Part shown: positions 16,157 to 24,189 of the stretch, piece after piece | Numbering within the stretch: the first letter of the stretch is position 1 | Layout: each line of letters begins with the position of its first letter | From: Rhodoferax sp. TH121 | GTDB taxonomy: Bacteria; Pseudomonadota; Gammaproteobacteria; Burkholderiales; Burkholderiaceae_C | Direction of reading: 5' to 3' | Assembly: GCF_002251855.1 (NCBI RefSeq) | Contig: NZ_NOXW01000013.1 | Coordinates: forward strand, 1 to 64,000 | Length of the DNA stretch: 64,000 nt | Made by a program: the position numbers and the translations under genes | Notes under the pieces: model-generated | The model's database searches: none | Seen by the model: the letters and a program-made list of their open reading frames with translations, nothing else | Told to the model about the DNA's origin: nothing

Positions 16157-17194
16157 CTAGAACAGGTCCACGTCCATGCCTTCGGCAACCTGGTCCACCA
16201 GCTCACCCGACGCCACCAGCGCCTGGTAACTGCAGACTTGGTTGCGGCCATGTTCCTTGGCGTGGTAAACCGCCTTGTCGGCTCGGCCAAAGGCACCGCT
16301 GGGCGTATCGTGCGGCAGCAGTACCGAGAAACCGATGCTCACGGTGATGCTGCCCACCTGCGGGAAGGCATAGGCCTGCACCTTCTCGCGCAGGCGCTCC
16401 AGCGCCGCATGGGCATGTTCCACGCTGTCGCAGCGCATCAGCACCACAAATTCCTCGCCCCCAAATCGGTAGAGCTGGTCGTTGAAGCGAAAGCTGCTGC
16501 GCATCAGCCGCGCCAACAGGAGCAGCACTTCGTCACCGATCAGGTGGCCGTAGGTGTCGTTCACGCGCTTGAAATGGTCAATATCCAGTACCGCCAGCCA
16601 CACACCAGCGTCGGGATGGGTGTGGCGACGCTCGCCGCCCTCGGGCAATTCGTCGCCATGCTGCTCGGCCGTGGCCTTGAAGAAGGCGCCGTCAAAGGTC
16701 TTGCGGTTGAGCAGCTCCGTCAGCGCATCTTTTTCGCCGTAGTCCAGCAGGCCCAGCAAGTTGTTGTAAGTCAGCAGAATGCCTTCCACCAGATCCAGCA
16801 GGCGCGCAGGCAGGGGCTGGCTGGAGTCAATTTCCAGCAAACCCCAGGTGCCTTGCGGCGTGAGCAGGGGCATAGCGGCTGCATGCGGCGCGCTGTCGCT
16901 GTGGACCGCGCGGGCCCGCTCCACCGCCAATTGGCGCAAGGGGAAGTCAGACACATGGGGCAAGGTGGTCCAGTCAATCCAGAGCAGATCGCGGCTGACT
17001 TGGGTGTGGCCAGCCTCCACTCGGGCCTGCACCAGGCAGCGCCTGTCGTCACCCTCGCCCACGATACGCACCAAGGTGGCACTGTGGACGGCACCTTCGC
17101 TGCTGTCGATCACCAGACGCACCAGCGCGGCATCCAGGGCATCGCGGTCCCGCAGGCCGCTCATGGCCGCCAGACTTTGCACAAGCGCGTTCAT
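16157..17194 (-). CDS. GGDEF-domain diguanylate cyclase
   Basis: A 345-residue soluble protein. The first half (to about residue 155) resembles a GAF-type sensor domain (MPLLTPQGTWGLLEID). The second half is a GGDEF domain: DALTELLNRKTFD, then VLDIDHFKRVNDTYGHLIGD and the active site RFGGEEF. An RxxD inhibitory site (RFND) sits five residues before the active site, so product inhibition by c-di-GMP is likely. It makes c-di-GMP from two GTP. No EAL domain. A second GGDEF protein lies at 18656, separated by a flavin oxidoreductase gene. The signal sensed is unknown. Confidence 0.92.
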   Translation of the reverse strand: MNALVQSLAAMSGLRDRDALDAALVRLVIDSSEGAVHSATLVRIVGEGDDRRCLVQARVEAGHTQVSRDLLWIDWTTLPHVSDFPLRQLAVERARAVHSDSAPHAAAMPLLTPQGTWGLLEIDSSQPLPARLLDLVEGILLTYNNLLGLLDYGEKDALTELLNRKTFDGAFFKATAEQHGDELPEGGERRHTHPDAGVWLAVLDIDHFKRVNDTYGHLIGDEVLLLLARLMRSSFRFNDQLYRFGGEEFVVLMRCDSVEHAHAALERLREKVQAYAFPQVGSITVSIGFSVLLPHDTPSGAFGRADKAVYHAKEHGRNQVCSYQALVASGELVDQVAEGMDVDLF

Positions 17195-17331
17195 TCTTGG
17201 GGTTTACCTTTTTGTGTCATGCACCGGGAGTGCTGCCCAACTGCGCAGCAAGTTGACCCACCTCAAAGCCAGACCGCAAGGCTCGCCCTAAGCTGTGCGA
17301 TTGTCCAACGCCCGTTATCTTAGAGCACACC

Positions 17332-18567
17332 ATGACCGAAGCAAGTACCAAATGGCCGTTTTTAGCGACTGAATCCGGCGATTGGCTACGCCAGAGCGGT
17401 CTGGGCGCCCTGCGCATGGCCGGGCGAACGCTGCTGCCCATTGTGCAAGGCGGTATGGGCATCGGGATTTCTGGCAACCGCCTGGCCGGCAGCGTGGCCG
17501 CATTGGGCGGGGTGGGCACGCTCTCCAGTGTGGACCTGCGCCGACACCACCCCGACCTGATGGAGCAAACCCGCGAGCTGGCGCCGGGCGACGTGGCCAA
17601 GGAAGGCATTAACCGCGCCAACCTGATTGCGATTGACCGCGAGATCGCGGCAGCCCGCGCCCGCACCGGGGGCAAAGGCCTGCTGGCCATCAATGTGATG
17701 CGCGCCGTGAGCGAATACGCCGCCAACGTAACTCGGGCCCTGGAAGCCGGCATTGACGCCGTGGTGGTGGGCGCCGGCCTGCCCTTGGACCTGCCCGACC
17801 TGGCCAAAGACCACCCCAAGGCAGCGCTGATCCCCATCTTGTCGGACGCACGCGGCGTGCAGTTGTTGGTCAAGAAATGGGAACGCAAAAAGCGCTTGCC
17901 CGACGCCATCGTGATCGAACACCCCCGCCTGGCCGGTGGCCACTTGGGTGCGGCCAAGATTGCCGACCTGCAAAACAGCCGCTTTGACTTTGAGAACGTG
18001 ATTCCGCAAGTACGCCAGTTCTTCAAGGACGCAGGCTACGAGCAACACATCCCGCTGATTGCCGCAGGCGGAGTGCGCAGCTTTGAAGACATTGCCCGCC
18101 TGCAGGCGCTGGGGGCCGATGCGGTGCAGCTGGGCACCGCTTTTGCCGTGACCGAGGAAAGCGACGCCCACGCCGAGTTCAAGCGCGTCCTGGCCGAGGC
18201 ACGCGAGGAAGACATGGTGGAATTCACCAGCGTGGCCGGCCTGCCCGCACGCGCCGTGGGCACGCCGTGGCTGCGCGCCTACATGAAGATCGAACCCAAG
18301 CTGCAGGCCGTGGCCCACGTGAAGGCGCGCTGCACCAAGAGTTTTGACTGCCTGGCCCAGTGTGGGCTGCGCGATGGACTACCGGGCTGGGGCCAGTTCT
18401 GCATCGACAACCAGTTGGCCGCCGCCCTTCGGGGCGACACCAAAAAAGGCCTGTTCTTCCGCGGGGCGGGCGAGCTGCCCTTTGGCAGCCAGATCAAGAC
18501 GGTGCGCGAGCTGGTGCAACGCCTGCTGACCCCCGGCATGGCGCCCGCAGGCGTGGCAGTGGCGTGA
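17332..18567 (+). CDS. nitronate monooxygenase / YrpB-type NAD(P)H-dependent flavin oxidoreductase
   Basis: A 411-residue FMN-dependent TIM-barrel enzyme of the 2-nitropropane dioxygenase family. Family motifs are PIVQGGMGIGISG near residue 37, GKGLLAINVM, AVVVGAGLPLDLP, the catalytic-loop segment IEHPRLAGGHLG with His in the expected position, IPLIAAGGVRSFEDI and GADAVQLGTAFAVTEES. The C-terminal third is longer than in the short nitronate monooxygenases and contains several Cys (CTKSFDCLAQCGL), as in the YrpB-like branch. It may oxidise nitronates or act as an enoyl reductase; the substrate is unknown. Confidence 0.88.
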   Translation: MTEASTKWPFLATESGDWLRQSGLGALRMAGRTLLPIVQGGMGIGISGNRLAGSVAALGGVGTLSSVDLRRHHPDLMEQTRELAPGDVAKEGINRANLIAIDREIAAARARTGGKGLLAINVMRAVSEYAANVTRALEAGIDAVVVGAGLPLDLPDLAKDHPKAALIPILSDARGVQLLVKKWERKKRLPDAIVIEHPRLAGGHLGAAKIADLQNSRFDFENVIPQVRQFFKDAGYEQHIPLIAAGGVRSFEDIARLQALGADAVQLGTAFAVTEESDAHAEFKRVLAEAREEDMVEFTSVAGLPARAVGTPWLRAYMKIEPKLQAVAHVKARCTKSFDCLAQCGLRDGLPGWGQFCIDNQLAAALRGDTKKGLFFRGAGELPFGSQIKTVRELVQRLLTPGMAPAGVAVA

Positions 18568-18584
18568 ATCGCCGCGCAACACAC

Positions 18585-18650
18585 TATCAAATCAGGAGCT
18601 GCTTGCGCAGTATCTACGGAGCCTAGAGGCCGATTTGACCTAAAAGTGGT
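18585..18650 (+). repeat. dispersed AGCTGCTYGCGCA-type repeat (intergenic)
   Basis: It reads ACTATCAAATCAGGAGCTGC, then TTGCGCAGTATCTACGGAGC and CTAGAGGCCGATTTGACC. It occupies most of the gap between the flavin oxidoreductase and the converging response-regulator gene. It contains the full right-hand half CTAGAGGCCGATTT, also seen at 46318 and 60007. Confidence 0.85.
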
Positions 18651-18655
18651 GGCTG

Positions 18656-20290
18656 TCAGCCAGGCTGCAGCACCTGCACTTGGTTGCGCCCCGCACGTTT
18701 GGCCCGGTACAGCGCCTCGTCAGCCCGCTTGAGCAGGGCCTCGGAGTCCAGATCGGCGTTCCACTGCGCAATACCCCCGGAGAAGCTGGAGCTAAACCAG
18801 CCGTCGTCCACCGGGTGGCGGATGCGCGAGAAGTCGCCCCGGATGCGGTCCAGCACGGTGTGCGCCTGGTCAGCGGTCGAGCCGGGCAGGACCACCACAA
18901 ACTCCTCGCCACCGTAGCGCCCGACCGCATCGCTCTTGCGCACGCGCTGCTTGAGCAGCCAGGCCATGCTGCGGATCACGTGGTCGCCCATGGGGTGGCC
19001 ATAGGTGTCGTTGACCGACTTGAAGTGGTCAATGTCCACCATGGCCACACACAAGCCGCTCCCGTCCAGGCGCGCGGCATTGATGGCGCTTTGCAGCTGC
19101 TGCTTGGAGGTGGTGTGATTGAGCAGACCGGTCAGGCTGTCGTGCAACATGGTGCGGCGCAGCGTGCGGTAGCGGTCGATCTTGCTCTTCACCACGGCGT
19201 TCAGGATCACCGGGTTGAAAGGTTTGGTGAGGAAGTGATCGCCCCCCAGACGCAGTGCGTCCACCTGCAGCGCAACATTGCTGTCGCCCGACAGATAGAC
19301 CACAGGCGTGGACAAAAACTCGGCGTGCTGGCGGATCACCCGCGTTACCTCCACACCGGTGCAGCCAGGCATGTACATGTCCATCAGCACCAGGTCGGGC
19401 TGGTAGGCGGCCAGCGCGGTCAGCACATCCTGTGGACGGGTGATGGCCAGCGAATCCATACCTGCCTCCGACAGCGTGCGGCGTATCAACGCACCCGCGG
19501 TCTTGGAGTCCTCTACCACGAGGACCTTGTAAGGCGCCTCCTCTTCATTGCTGCACAACTTGACGATGCGCGCCATGATGGCAGCATACTGTGCACCGGT
19601 GGCAAAACAGGCGTCGCAGCCCGCACTCAATGCTCGCTGCTGGCTCTCGAAGTCGATGCCCACATTCAGGCCCACAATGTGGCTGGCCGAGAACTGGCCG
19701 CGCAGCGTCTGCACCTGAGCCACAAAGGCGCCCAGCGGCCGCTGGGCGGCGTCCACCAGCACCATGGCCGGCTCAGGCACTGACGGCAGGTTGTGCGCGG
19801 TACCCACCAGCTCCACCTGCACATGGAAGAAGCCGACCTGGGCCACCAGGTCTTTCCAGGCGACGGGGGTGTCTGTCACAAAAACAATTTTTTTGGGCGG
19901 CACCAAGGTGCTGAGGGGCGCCGCGTCTGGGGCGGTGTCCGGCGTATGGCGGCGCTCGGTCAGGTGGGACGAGTGGCCTTGGATAAAGGCCTGCGCACGG
20001 GCTCCAAACTCCTGCACCTGCACGCCCAACAAGGCGCTGGCACCAGCCGGAAGCGTGCCACCGGCGGAGGGGTCCATCAGCTGGTCCATCAGCGAGAGCA
20101 CTTTTTGCTCCAGCGAATGCGCGCTCTGGTGCAGGCCAGAGAGGCCGTGGCTCTCCAGAAACGCGGTCAGGCTGGACACCGATACGGCGAACTCGACAAA
20201 ACTGTCGATCCCGCCCTGCTGCGTGCAGGTCTGCCACTTGGCAGCCAGCTCCAGGCAGCGCTTGTTCAGATCTTCGGGGCTACAGGACAT
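18656..20290 (-). CDS. HPt/REC/REC-GGDEF response regulator diguanylate cyclase
   Basis: A 544-residue multidomain signalling protein. Residues 1-120 are all-helical and look like an Hpt-like module. Residues about 133-250 form a receiver-like fold (KKIVFVTDTPVAWKDL) in which the usual Asp/Asp pair and phosphoacceptor block are not evident. Residues about 255-370 are a proper receiver: VLVVEDSKTAG with the acidic pair, LVLMDMYMPGCTG with the phosphoacceptor Asp, and the Thr/Lys region (HFLTKPFNP). Residues about 385-540 are a GGDEF domain with RYGGEEF and an RxxD (RKSD) five residues before it. It is probably a two-component-controlled c-di-GMP synthase. No histidine kinase is adjacent. Confidence 0.9.
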   Translation of the reverse strand: MSCSPEDLNKRCLELAAKWQTCTQQGGIDSFVEFAVSVSSLTAFLESHGLSGLHQSAHSLEQKVLSLMDQLMDPSAGGTLPAGASALLGVQVQEFGARAQAFIQGHSSHLTERRHTPDTAPDAAPLSTLVPPKKIVFVTDTPVAWKDLVAQVGFFHVQVELVGTAHNLPSVPEPAMVLVDAAQRPLGAFVAQVQTLRGQFSASHIVGLNVGIDFESQQRALSAGCDACFATGAQYAAIMARIVKLCSNEEEAPYKVLVVEDSKTAGALIRRTLSEAGMDSLAITRPQDVLTALAAYQPDLVLMDMYMPGCTGVEVTRVIRQHAEFLSTPVVYLSGDSNVALQVDALRLGGDHFLTKPFNPVILNAVVKSKIDRYRTLRRTMLHDSLTGLLNHTTSKQQLQSAINAARLDGSGLCVAMVDIDHFKSVNDTYGHPMGDHVIRSMAWLLKQRVRKSDAVGRYGGEEFVVVLPGSTADQAHTVLDRIRGDFSRIRHPVDDGWFSSSFSGGIAQWNADLDSEALLKRADEALYRAKRAGRNQVQVLQPG

Positions 20291-20307
20291 GGGGAATGGC
20301 CCTGCGT

Positions 20308-21054
20308 TCAGCGCGCGGGCTCACCCTGGAAATTGCCCGCCCGCAGGGTCACCACCAGCGTGTCGCGGTGGCCGCCCTCGGCCACGGGCTGGATGGGGGT
20401 GGACTCATGGATCACCCGCGGATCGTCCAACAGCAGCAGAGACCAGGGTTCGGTCAGCGTGAAGCGCTGGCCATTCGGGCCGGTGGCATCAAACACACGG
20501 GTTTCGCCACCCTTCACACCCTCACGGCCCACCAGAAACACGGCCACCAGGTCCACACCGTCCCGGTGTGCTCCCTCGGGTGTGGGGCGACCGATGCCGT
20601 CGGTGGTATCGATGCGGAACTGGTGTGCCTCGGTGTACCAAGGCTGAGCACCTTTGAGCTGGCTGCACACCTGGCCCAACCAAGCCAGCAACTGCTGCCA
20701 GGCGGCTTGTGCCACCAGGGCCGCCTGCATAGGCTCGAAGTGACGCTGCATGCCGCCGTGCAGCGCGTTGTATTCCACAGGCTGCCAGTGCGGGCGGTGG
20801 GGCGCCAGCATCACGGTAGCGCCATCCACCACAAAGCAGGCATGGCGCCGACGGCGGTAGCGACCGCCATCGCGCAGGTAGTTGTCGGGCGGCAGGTCGT
20901 TCCACAGGGGGCGCCAGGCCAACAAGGCCGCCAGGTCCAGACCGGCCAGCGCGGCCACTTGCTGCGGTGTCACCACGGCATACCCCTGGTTACGCAGGGT
21001 GCGGTCCAAGTCCTGGGGGGCGGCAATGGCCGGGGGCGCGAAAGTAAGGGTCAT
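20308..21054 (-). CDS. 2OG-Fe(II) dioxygenase family protein (2OG-Fe_Oxy_2 type)
   Basis: A 248-residue protein resembling the PF10014 group of Fe(II)/2-oxoglutarate dioxygenases, some of which hydroxylate free amino acids. The iron ligands are visible as HRDGVD (His and Asp, about residue 165) and a distal His in DPRVIHESTPI, followed by a basic region for 2-oxoglutarate. I use the ATG at 21054; an upstream in-frame ATG at 21165 would add 37 residues that overlap the promoter region of the divergent hemerythrin gene. It lies 17 bp downstream of the response regulator start, on the same strand. The substrate is unknown. Confidence 0.82.
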   Translation of the reverse strand: MTLTFAPPAIAAPQDLDRTLRNQGYAVVTPQQVAALAGLDLAALLAWRPLWNDLPPDNYLRDGGRYRRRRHACFVVDGATVMLAPHRPHWQPVEYNALHGGMQRHFEPMQAALVAQAAWQQLLAWLGQVCSQLKGAQPWYTEAHQFRIDTTDGIGRPTPEGAHRDGVDLVAVFLVGREGVKGGETRVFDATGPNGQRFTLTEPWSLLLLDDPRVIHESTPIQPVAEGGHRDTLVVTLRAGNFQGEPAR

Positions 21055-21219
21055 GTCGGGCGTAAAGCGGGATGAAGGCCGGGAACAAGGCACCAAAGTG
21101 CAGCCACGCGGGGCGTGCGCGGCATTATCAACCCAGAAGAGTGAGCGCCGCCTGATGTGGGTCAAGACGCCCCGCAGTCTGCTTGGCTAATCTGGCGTCC
21201 ACTTTTTGGAGATGCCCGC

Positions 21220-21723
21220 ATGACCCCCACCGCACTGCCCACCGATACCTTGCAATGGAGCGACGCCCTCGCCCTGGACATGCCGGTGATGGACGAAACC
21301 CACCAAGAGTTTGTGGCGCTGCTGGCCGAGGTGGTGCAGGCCGCCGACGCCGACCTGCTGCCGCGTTGGTCGACCCTGATTGCCCACACGCAGGACCACT
21401 TCGACCGTGAAGACCAGTGGATGCAGGCTACTGGCTTCGCGGCCGGCAACTGCCATGCCACCCAGCACAAGATCATCCTGCAGGTGATGCGTGAGGGCGA
21501 GGCGCGCGGCCATGGCGGCGAGCTGGCCGTGGTGCGCCAGATGGCACGCGAGCTCGGCCTGTGGTTTCCCCAGCATGCGCAGAGCATGGATGCCTCCCTG
21601 GCATTGCACTTGCGTTCGGCGGGCTACGACCCCCGCACCGGCACCCTGAGCCAGCCCGAGCGCCTGCCCACGCAGGCCATTCACGGCTGTGGCGGCAGTT
21701 GCGGGGATACGGCCACTGCCTGA
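21220..21723 (+). CDS. hemerythrin-domain protein
   Basis: A 167-residue protein with one bacteriohemerythrin domain, which binds O2 at a non-heme di-iron centre. The ligand pattern is present: His in MPVMDETHQEFV, the HTQDHFDREDQWM block with His and Glu, HATQHKII, and the final HAQSMDASLALHLRS. A short Cys-containing tail (GCGGSCG) follows the domain. The start at 21220 has a GGAG seven bases upstream. It is probably transcribed with the yitT-like gene 13 bp downstream. Possible roles are oxygen sensing, storage or delivery. Confidence 0.9.
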   Translation: MTPTALPTDTLQWSDALALDMPVMDETHQEFVALLAEVVQAADADLLPRWSTLIAHTQDHFDREDQWMQATGFAAGNCHATQHKIILQVMREGEARGHGGELAVVRQMARELGLWFPQHAQSMDASLALHLRSAGYDPRTGTLSQPERLPTQAIHGCGGSCGDTATA

Positions 21724-21736
21724 CCCAGACCCACCC

Positions 21737-22351
21737 ATGCCCGACACCACGCACCCCGATCTGCGCCACCGCCCCTTTGAAGACATCCTGGCCCTGCTGA
21801 CGGGCACCACTTTTGTGGCGCTGGGGGTGCTCATGTTCAAGCCGCTGGGCCTGCTCACGGGTGGCACCGCGGGCGTGGCCTTCTGGCTGCACTACGCCAC
21901 GGGCTGGAACTTCGGCCTGGTGTTTTTTGCCATCAATCTGCCCTTTTACGCCCTGGCCTGGAAGCGCATGGGCCGGGCTTTCACGGTCAAAACCTTTGCT
22001 GCAGTAGCCCTCCTCACGCTGCTGACCAATCTGCTGCCGCAGTGGATCGGCTTTGCCCACCTGCAACCTCTGGTGGCCGCCCTGGTGGGCGGCTCACTCA
22101 TGGGCACCGGCATGCTCATCCTGTTTCGCCACCGCGCCAGCCTGGGCGGCTTCAATGTGCTGGCGCTGTACCTGCAAGAAAGCCGCGGTTGGCGAGCTGG
22201 GCGCATCCAGATGGCGCTGGACGCCACCATCGTGCTGCTGGCCTTTGCCGTGACCGACTGGCAGCACATCGCCCTGAGCGTGCTCGGTGCCGTGGTGCTC
22301 AACCAGACGCTGGCTACTAACCACCGTACCGGGCGCTACGTTGCGCATTAG
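21737..22351 (+). CDS. YitT-family membrane protein
   Basis: A 204-residue polytopic protein with five or six hydrophobic segments, including LLTGTTFVALGVLMFKPLGL, GLVFFAINLPFYALAWK, LVAALVGGSLMGTGM and IALSVLGAVVLNQTLA. The GLLTGGTAGVAF motif near residue 40 and the GTGMLILFRHRASLGGF motif are characteristic of the YitT/DUF161 family of unknown function. The C-terminal cytoplasmic DUF2179 domain found in many Firmicute members is absent, as in most proteobacterial short forms. It follows the hemerythrin gene closely. Confidence 0.85.
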   Translation: MPDTTHPDLRHRPFEDILALLTGTTFVALGVLMFKPLGLLTGGTAGVAFWLHYATGWNFGLVFFAINLPFYALAWKRMGRAFTVKTFAAVALLTLLTNLLPQWIGFAHLQPLVAALVGGSLMGTGMLILFRHRASLGGFNVLALYLQESRGWRAGRIQMALDATIVLLAFAVTDWQHIALSVLGAVVLNQTLATNHRTGRYVAH

Positions 22352-22479
22352 GGAGTAGAAGGCCCCCAACGCTCCGCAGCTTGTCACCTAAGCTACCCCT
22401 GCGAGTGGGGCTCGGCGCTACCATGCGCTCCCCGGCTGGCGCCCCATGTTTGCGCCGCCCCCATTTTCAGGAGTCTGCC

Positions 22480-23520
22480 ATGTCCCTCGCCCACCTCGTC
22501 AACCACCAAATCCGCCTGGCTGCCCGCCCCGTGGGCATGCCCAAAGCCACGGACTGGAGCCACACCACCGAGCCGGTGGCGGAGCCCGCTGAGGGCGGCG
22601 TCACGCTCAAGACCCTGGCACTGAGCCTGGACCCGGCCATGCGCGGCTGGATGAACGAAGGCAAGAGCTACATCCCGCCCGTGGGCATTGGCGAAGTCAT
22701 GCGCGCTGGCGGCGTGGGCGTAGTGGTGGCCAGCAAGAGCGACAAGTTCGCAGTGGGTGACTATGTAAGCGCCGGTTTTGGCGTGCAGGAGTACATCACC
22801 CTGGCCGCTGCCGACTTCAAGCGTGCGGGCTTGGTCAAGATTGACCTGCGTGCGGGCAGCCTCACGCAATGGCTCAACGTGCTGGGCATGCCCGGCATGA
22901 CCGGCTACTTCGGCCTGATGGACGTGGGCCAGCCCAAGGCGGGCGAGACCATCGTGATTTCTGGTGCCGCTGGTGCGGTGGGCCAGACGGTCGGCCAGGT
23001 TGCCAAGATTCTGGGCTTGCGCGTGGTCGGCATTGCAGGCGGCCCCGCAAAATGCGACTGGGTGGTGAAGGAGCTGGGCTTTGACGCCTGCATCGACTAC
23101 AAAGCCGGCCCCGGCGCCGTGCGCGCGGGCCTGAAGGAACATTGCCCCAGCGGCGTGGACATCTACTTCGACAACGTGGGCGGCGAGATCCTGGACGATG
23201 TGCTGGCCCGCATCAACCGCAAGGCCCGCATCATCATCTGCGGCGCCATCAGCCAGTACAACAACACCACCGCCGTGCAAGGCCCCAAGAACTACCTGAG
23301 CCTGCTGGTGAACCGCGCGCGCATGGAAGGCATCGTCGTCTTCGACTACGCCGACCGCTACCACCTGGCCGTGGCCGAGATGGCGGGCTACCTGAAGGAT
23401 GGCCGCATGAAGAGCAAGGAAGACGTGGTGGTTGGCCTGCAGACCTTCCCCGACACACTGCTCAAGCTCTTCAATGGCGAGAACTTCGGGAAGCTGGTGC
23501 TGGAAGTCGCAAAGGCCTGA
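22480..23520 (+). CDS. NADP-dependent oxidoreductase, leukotriene B4 dehydrogenase-like MDR family
   Basis: A 346-residue zinc-independent medium-chain reductase. The N-terminal SLDPAMRGWMNEGKSYIPPV motif, the GMPGMTGYFGLMDVGQPKAGET segment and the nucleotide-binding loop SGAAGAVGQTVGQVAK are diagnostic of the LTB4DH/PTGR/CurA branch. YFDNVGGEILD and ICGAISQYNN follow in order. These enzymes reduce alpha,beta-unsaturated ketones or aldehydes with NADPH. The start at 22480 has TCAGGAG nine bases before it; an earlier in-frame ATG at 22381 lacks this and adds no family sequence. Confidence 0.92.
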   Translation: MSLAHLVNHQIRLAARPVGMPKATDWSHTTEPVAEPAEGGVTLKTLALSLDPAMRGWMNEGKSYIPPVGIGEVMRAGGVGVVVASKSDKFAVGDYVSAGFGVQEYITLAAADFKRAGLVKIDLRAGSLTQWLNVLGMPGMTGYFGLMDVGQPKAGETIVISGAAGAVGQTVGQVAKILGLRVVGIAGGPAKCDWVVKELGFDACIDYKAGPGAVRAGLKEHCPSGVDIYFDNVGGEILDDVLARINRKARIIICGAISQYNNTTAVQGPKNYLSLLVNRARMEGIVVFDYADRYHLAVAEMAGYLKDGRMKSKEDVVVGLQTFPDTLLKLFNGENFGKLVLEVAKA

Positions 23521-23569
23521 GACCAGTCGGAAACACCACATACCACCCAATCTGCCGGCAAAGCCCCTA

Positions 23570-23632
23570 TTCGCTATGGTTTCTATAGCTGCTCGCGCAG
23601 ATGCAGCGGGGGCTAACTGCCTAAAATGCTCT
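23570..23632 (+). repeat. dispersed AGCTGCTYGCGCA-type repeat (intergenic)
   Basis: It reads GCTATGGTTTCTATAGCTGC, then TCGCGCAGATGCAGCGGGGG and CTAACTGCCTAAAATG. It fills the gap between the MDR gene and the pilin gene and ends about 19 bp before the pilin start codon. Confidence 0.85.
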
Positions 23633-23650
23633 TAATTGCACAGGAGCACT

Positions 23651-24169
23651 ATGCGGGCGAGCCGGGGTTTTACGTTGATCGAGTTGGTGATGGTGGTGGT
23701 CATCCTCGGGGTGCTGGCGGCGTTTGCCCTGCCCCAGTTTGTCAACCTGGGCAGTGACGCCCGGGTGGCGGCACTCAACGGGCTGCTGGGCTCGGTGCGC
23801 ACCACCATGGAGACGGTGAAAGTGACCACGGCCTTGCGTGGCAGCGCCGCCAGTGCCAACCCCCAGCTCAATTTTCTGAACATGCAGGGCAGCACCATCC
23901 GCCTGTGGAACGGCTACCCTGACCGCTGGTGGGACGGCATTGGCATGACGCTGCAGGGCGCCCCCGCCATTGCAGGGGGCGGCTATTTGTCCACCACACC
24001 CATTGTGTTCAACCGGTTTACCTTTTACGGCTACAGCAACAGCACGCTGCCCGGCGGCGATGCGGGCTGGGTGCTGGCGGATGCCCCCACCCCTGCCAAC
24101 TGCTCGCTGGCCTACAACTACGGCGGGACTGGCGAGCCCCAGTTGATCTTGCGCACCACCGGCTGCTGA
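23651..24169 (+). CDS. type IV pilin-like protein (MshA-type prepilin)
   Basis: A 172-residue prepilin. A six-to-seven-residue basic leader (MRASRG) is followed by the prepilin peptidase site and N-methylated helix FTLIELVMVVVILGVLAAFA, including Glu5. The next segment LPQFVNLGSDARVAALNGL is typical of MshA-like pilins. Two late Cys (ANCSLAYNY and the terminal TTGC) could form the pilin disulfide loop. The ATG at 23651 has AGGAGC before it. No assembly genes adjoin it, so it must use machinery encoded elsewhere; the MshE-like ATPase at 326 is one candidate component. Confidence 0.9.
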   Translation: MRASRGFTLIELVMVVVILGVLAAFALPQFVNLGSDARVAALNGLLGSVRTTMETVKVTTALRGSAASANPQLNFLNMQGSTIRLWNGYPDRWWDGIGMTLQGAPAIAGGGYLSTTPIVFNRFTFYGYSNSTLPGGDAGWVLADAPTPANCSLAYNYGGTGEPQLILRTTGC

Positions 24170-24189
24170 GGCTGCTGCCCAGTGGCCGC

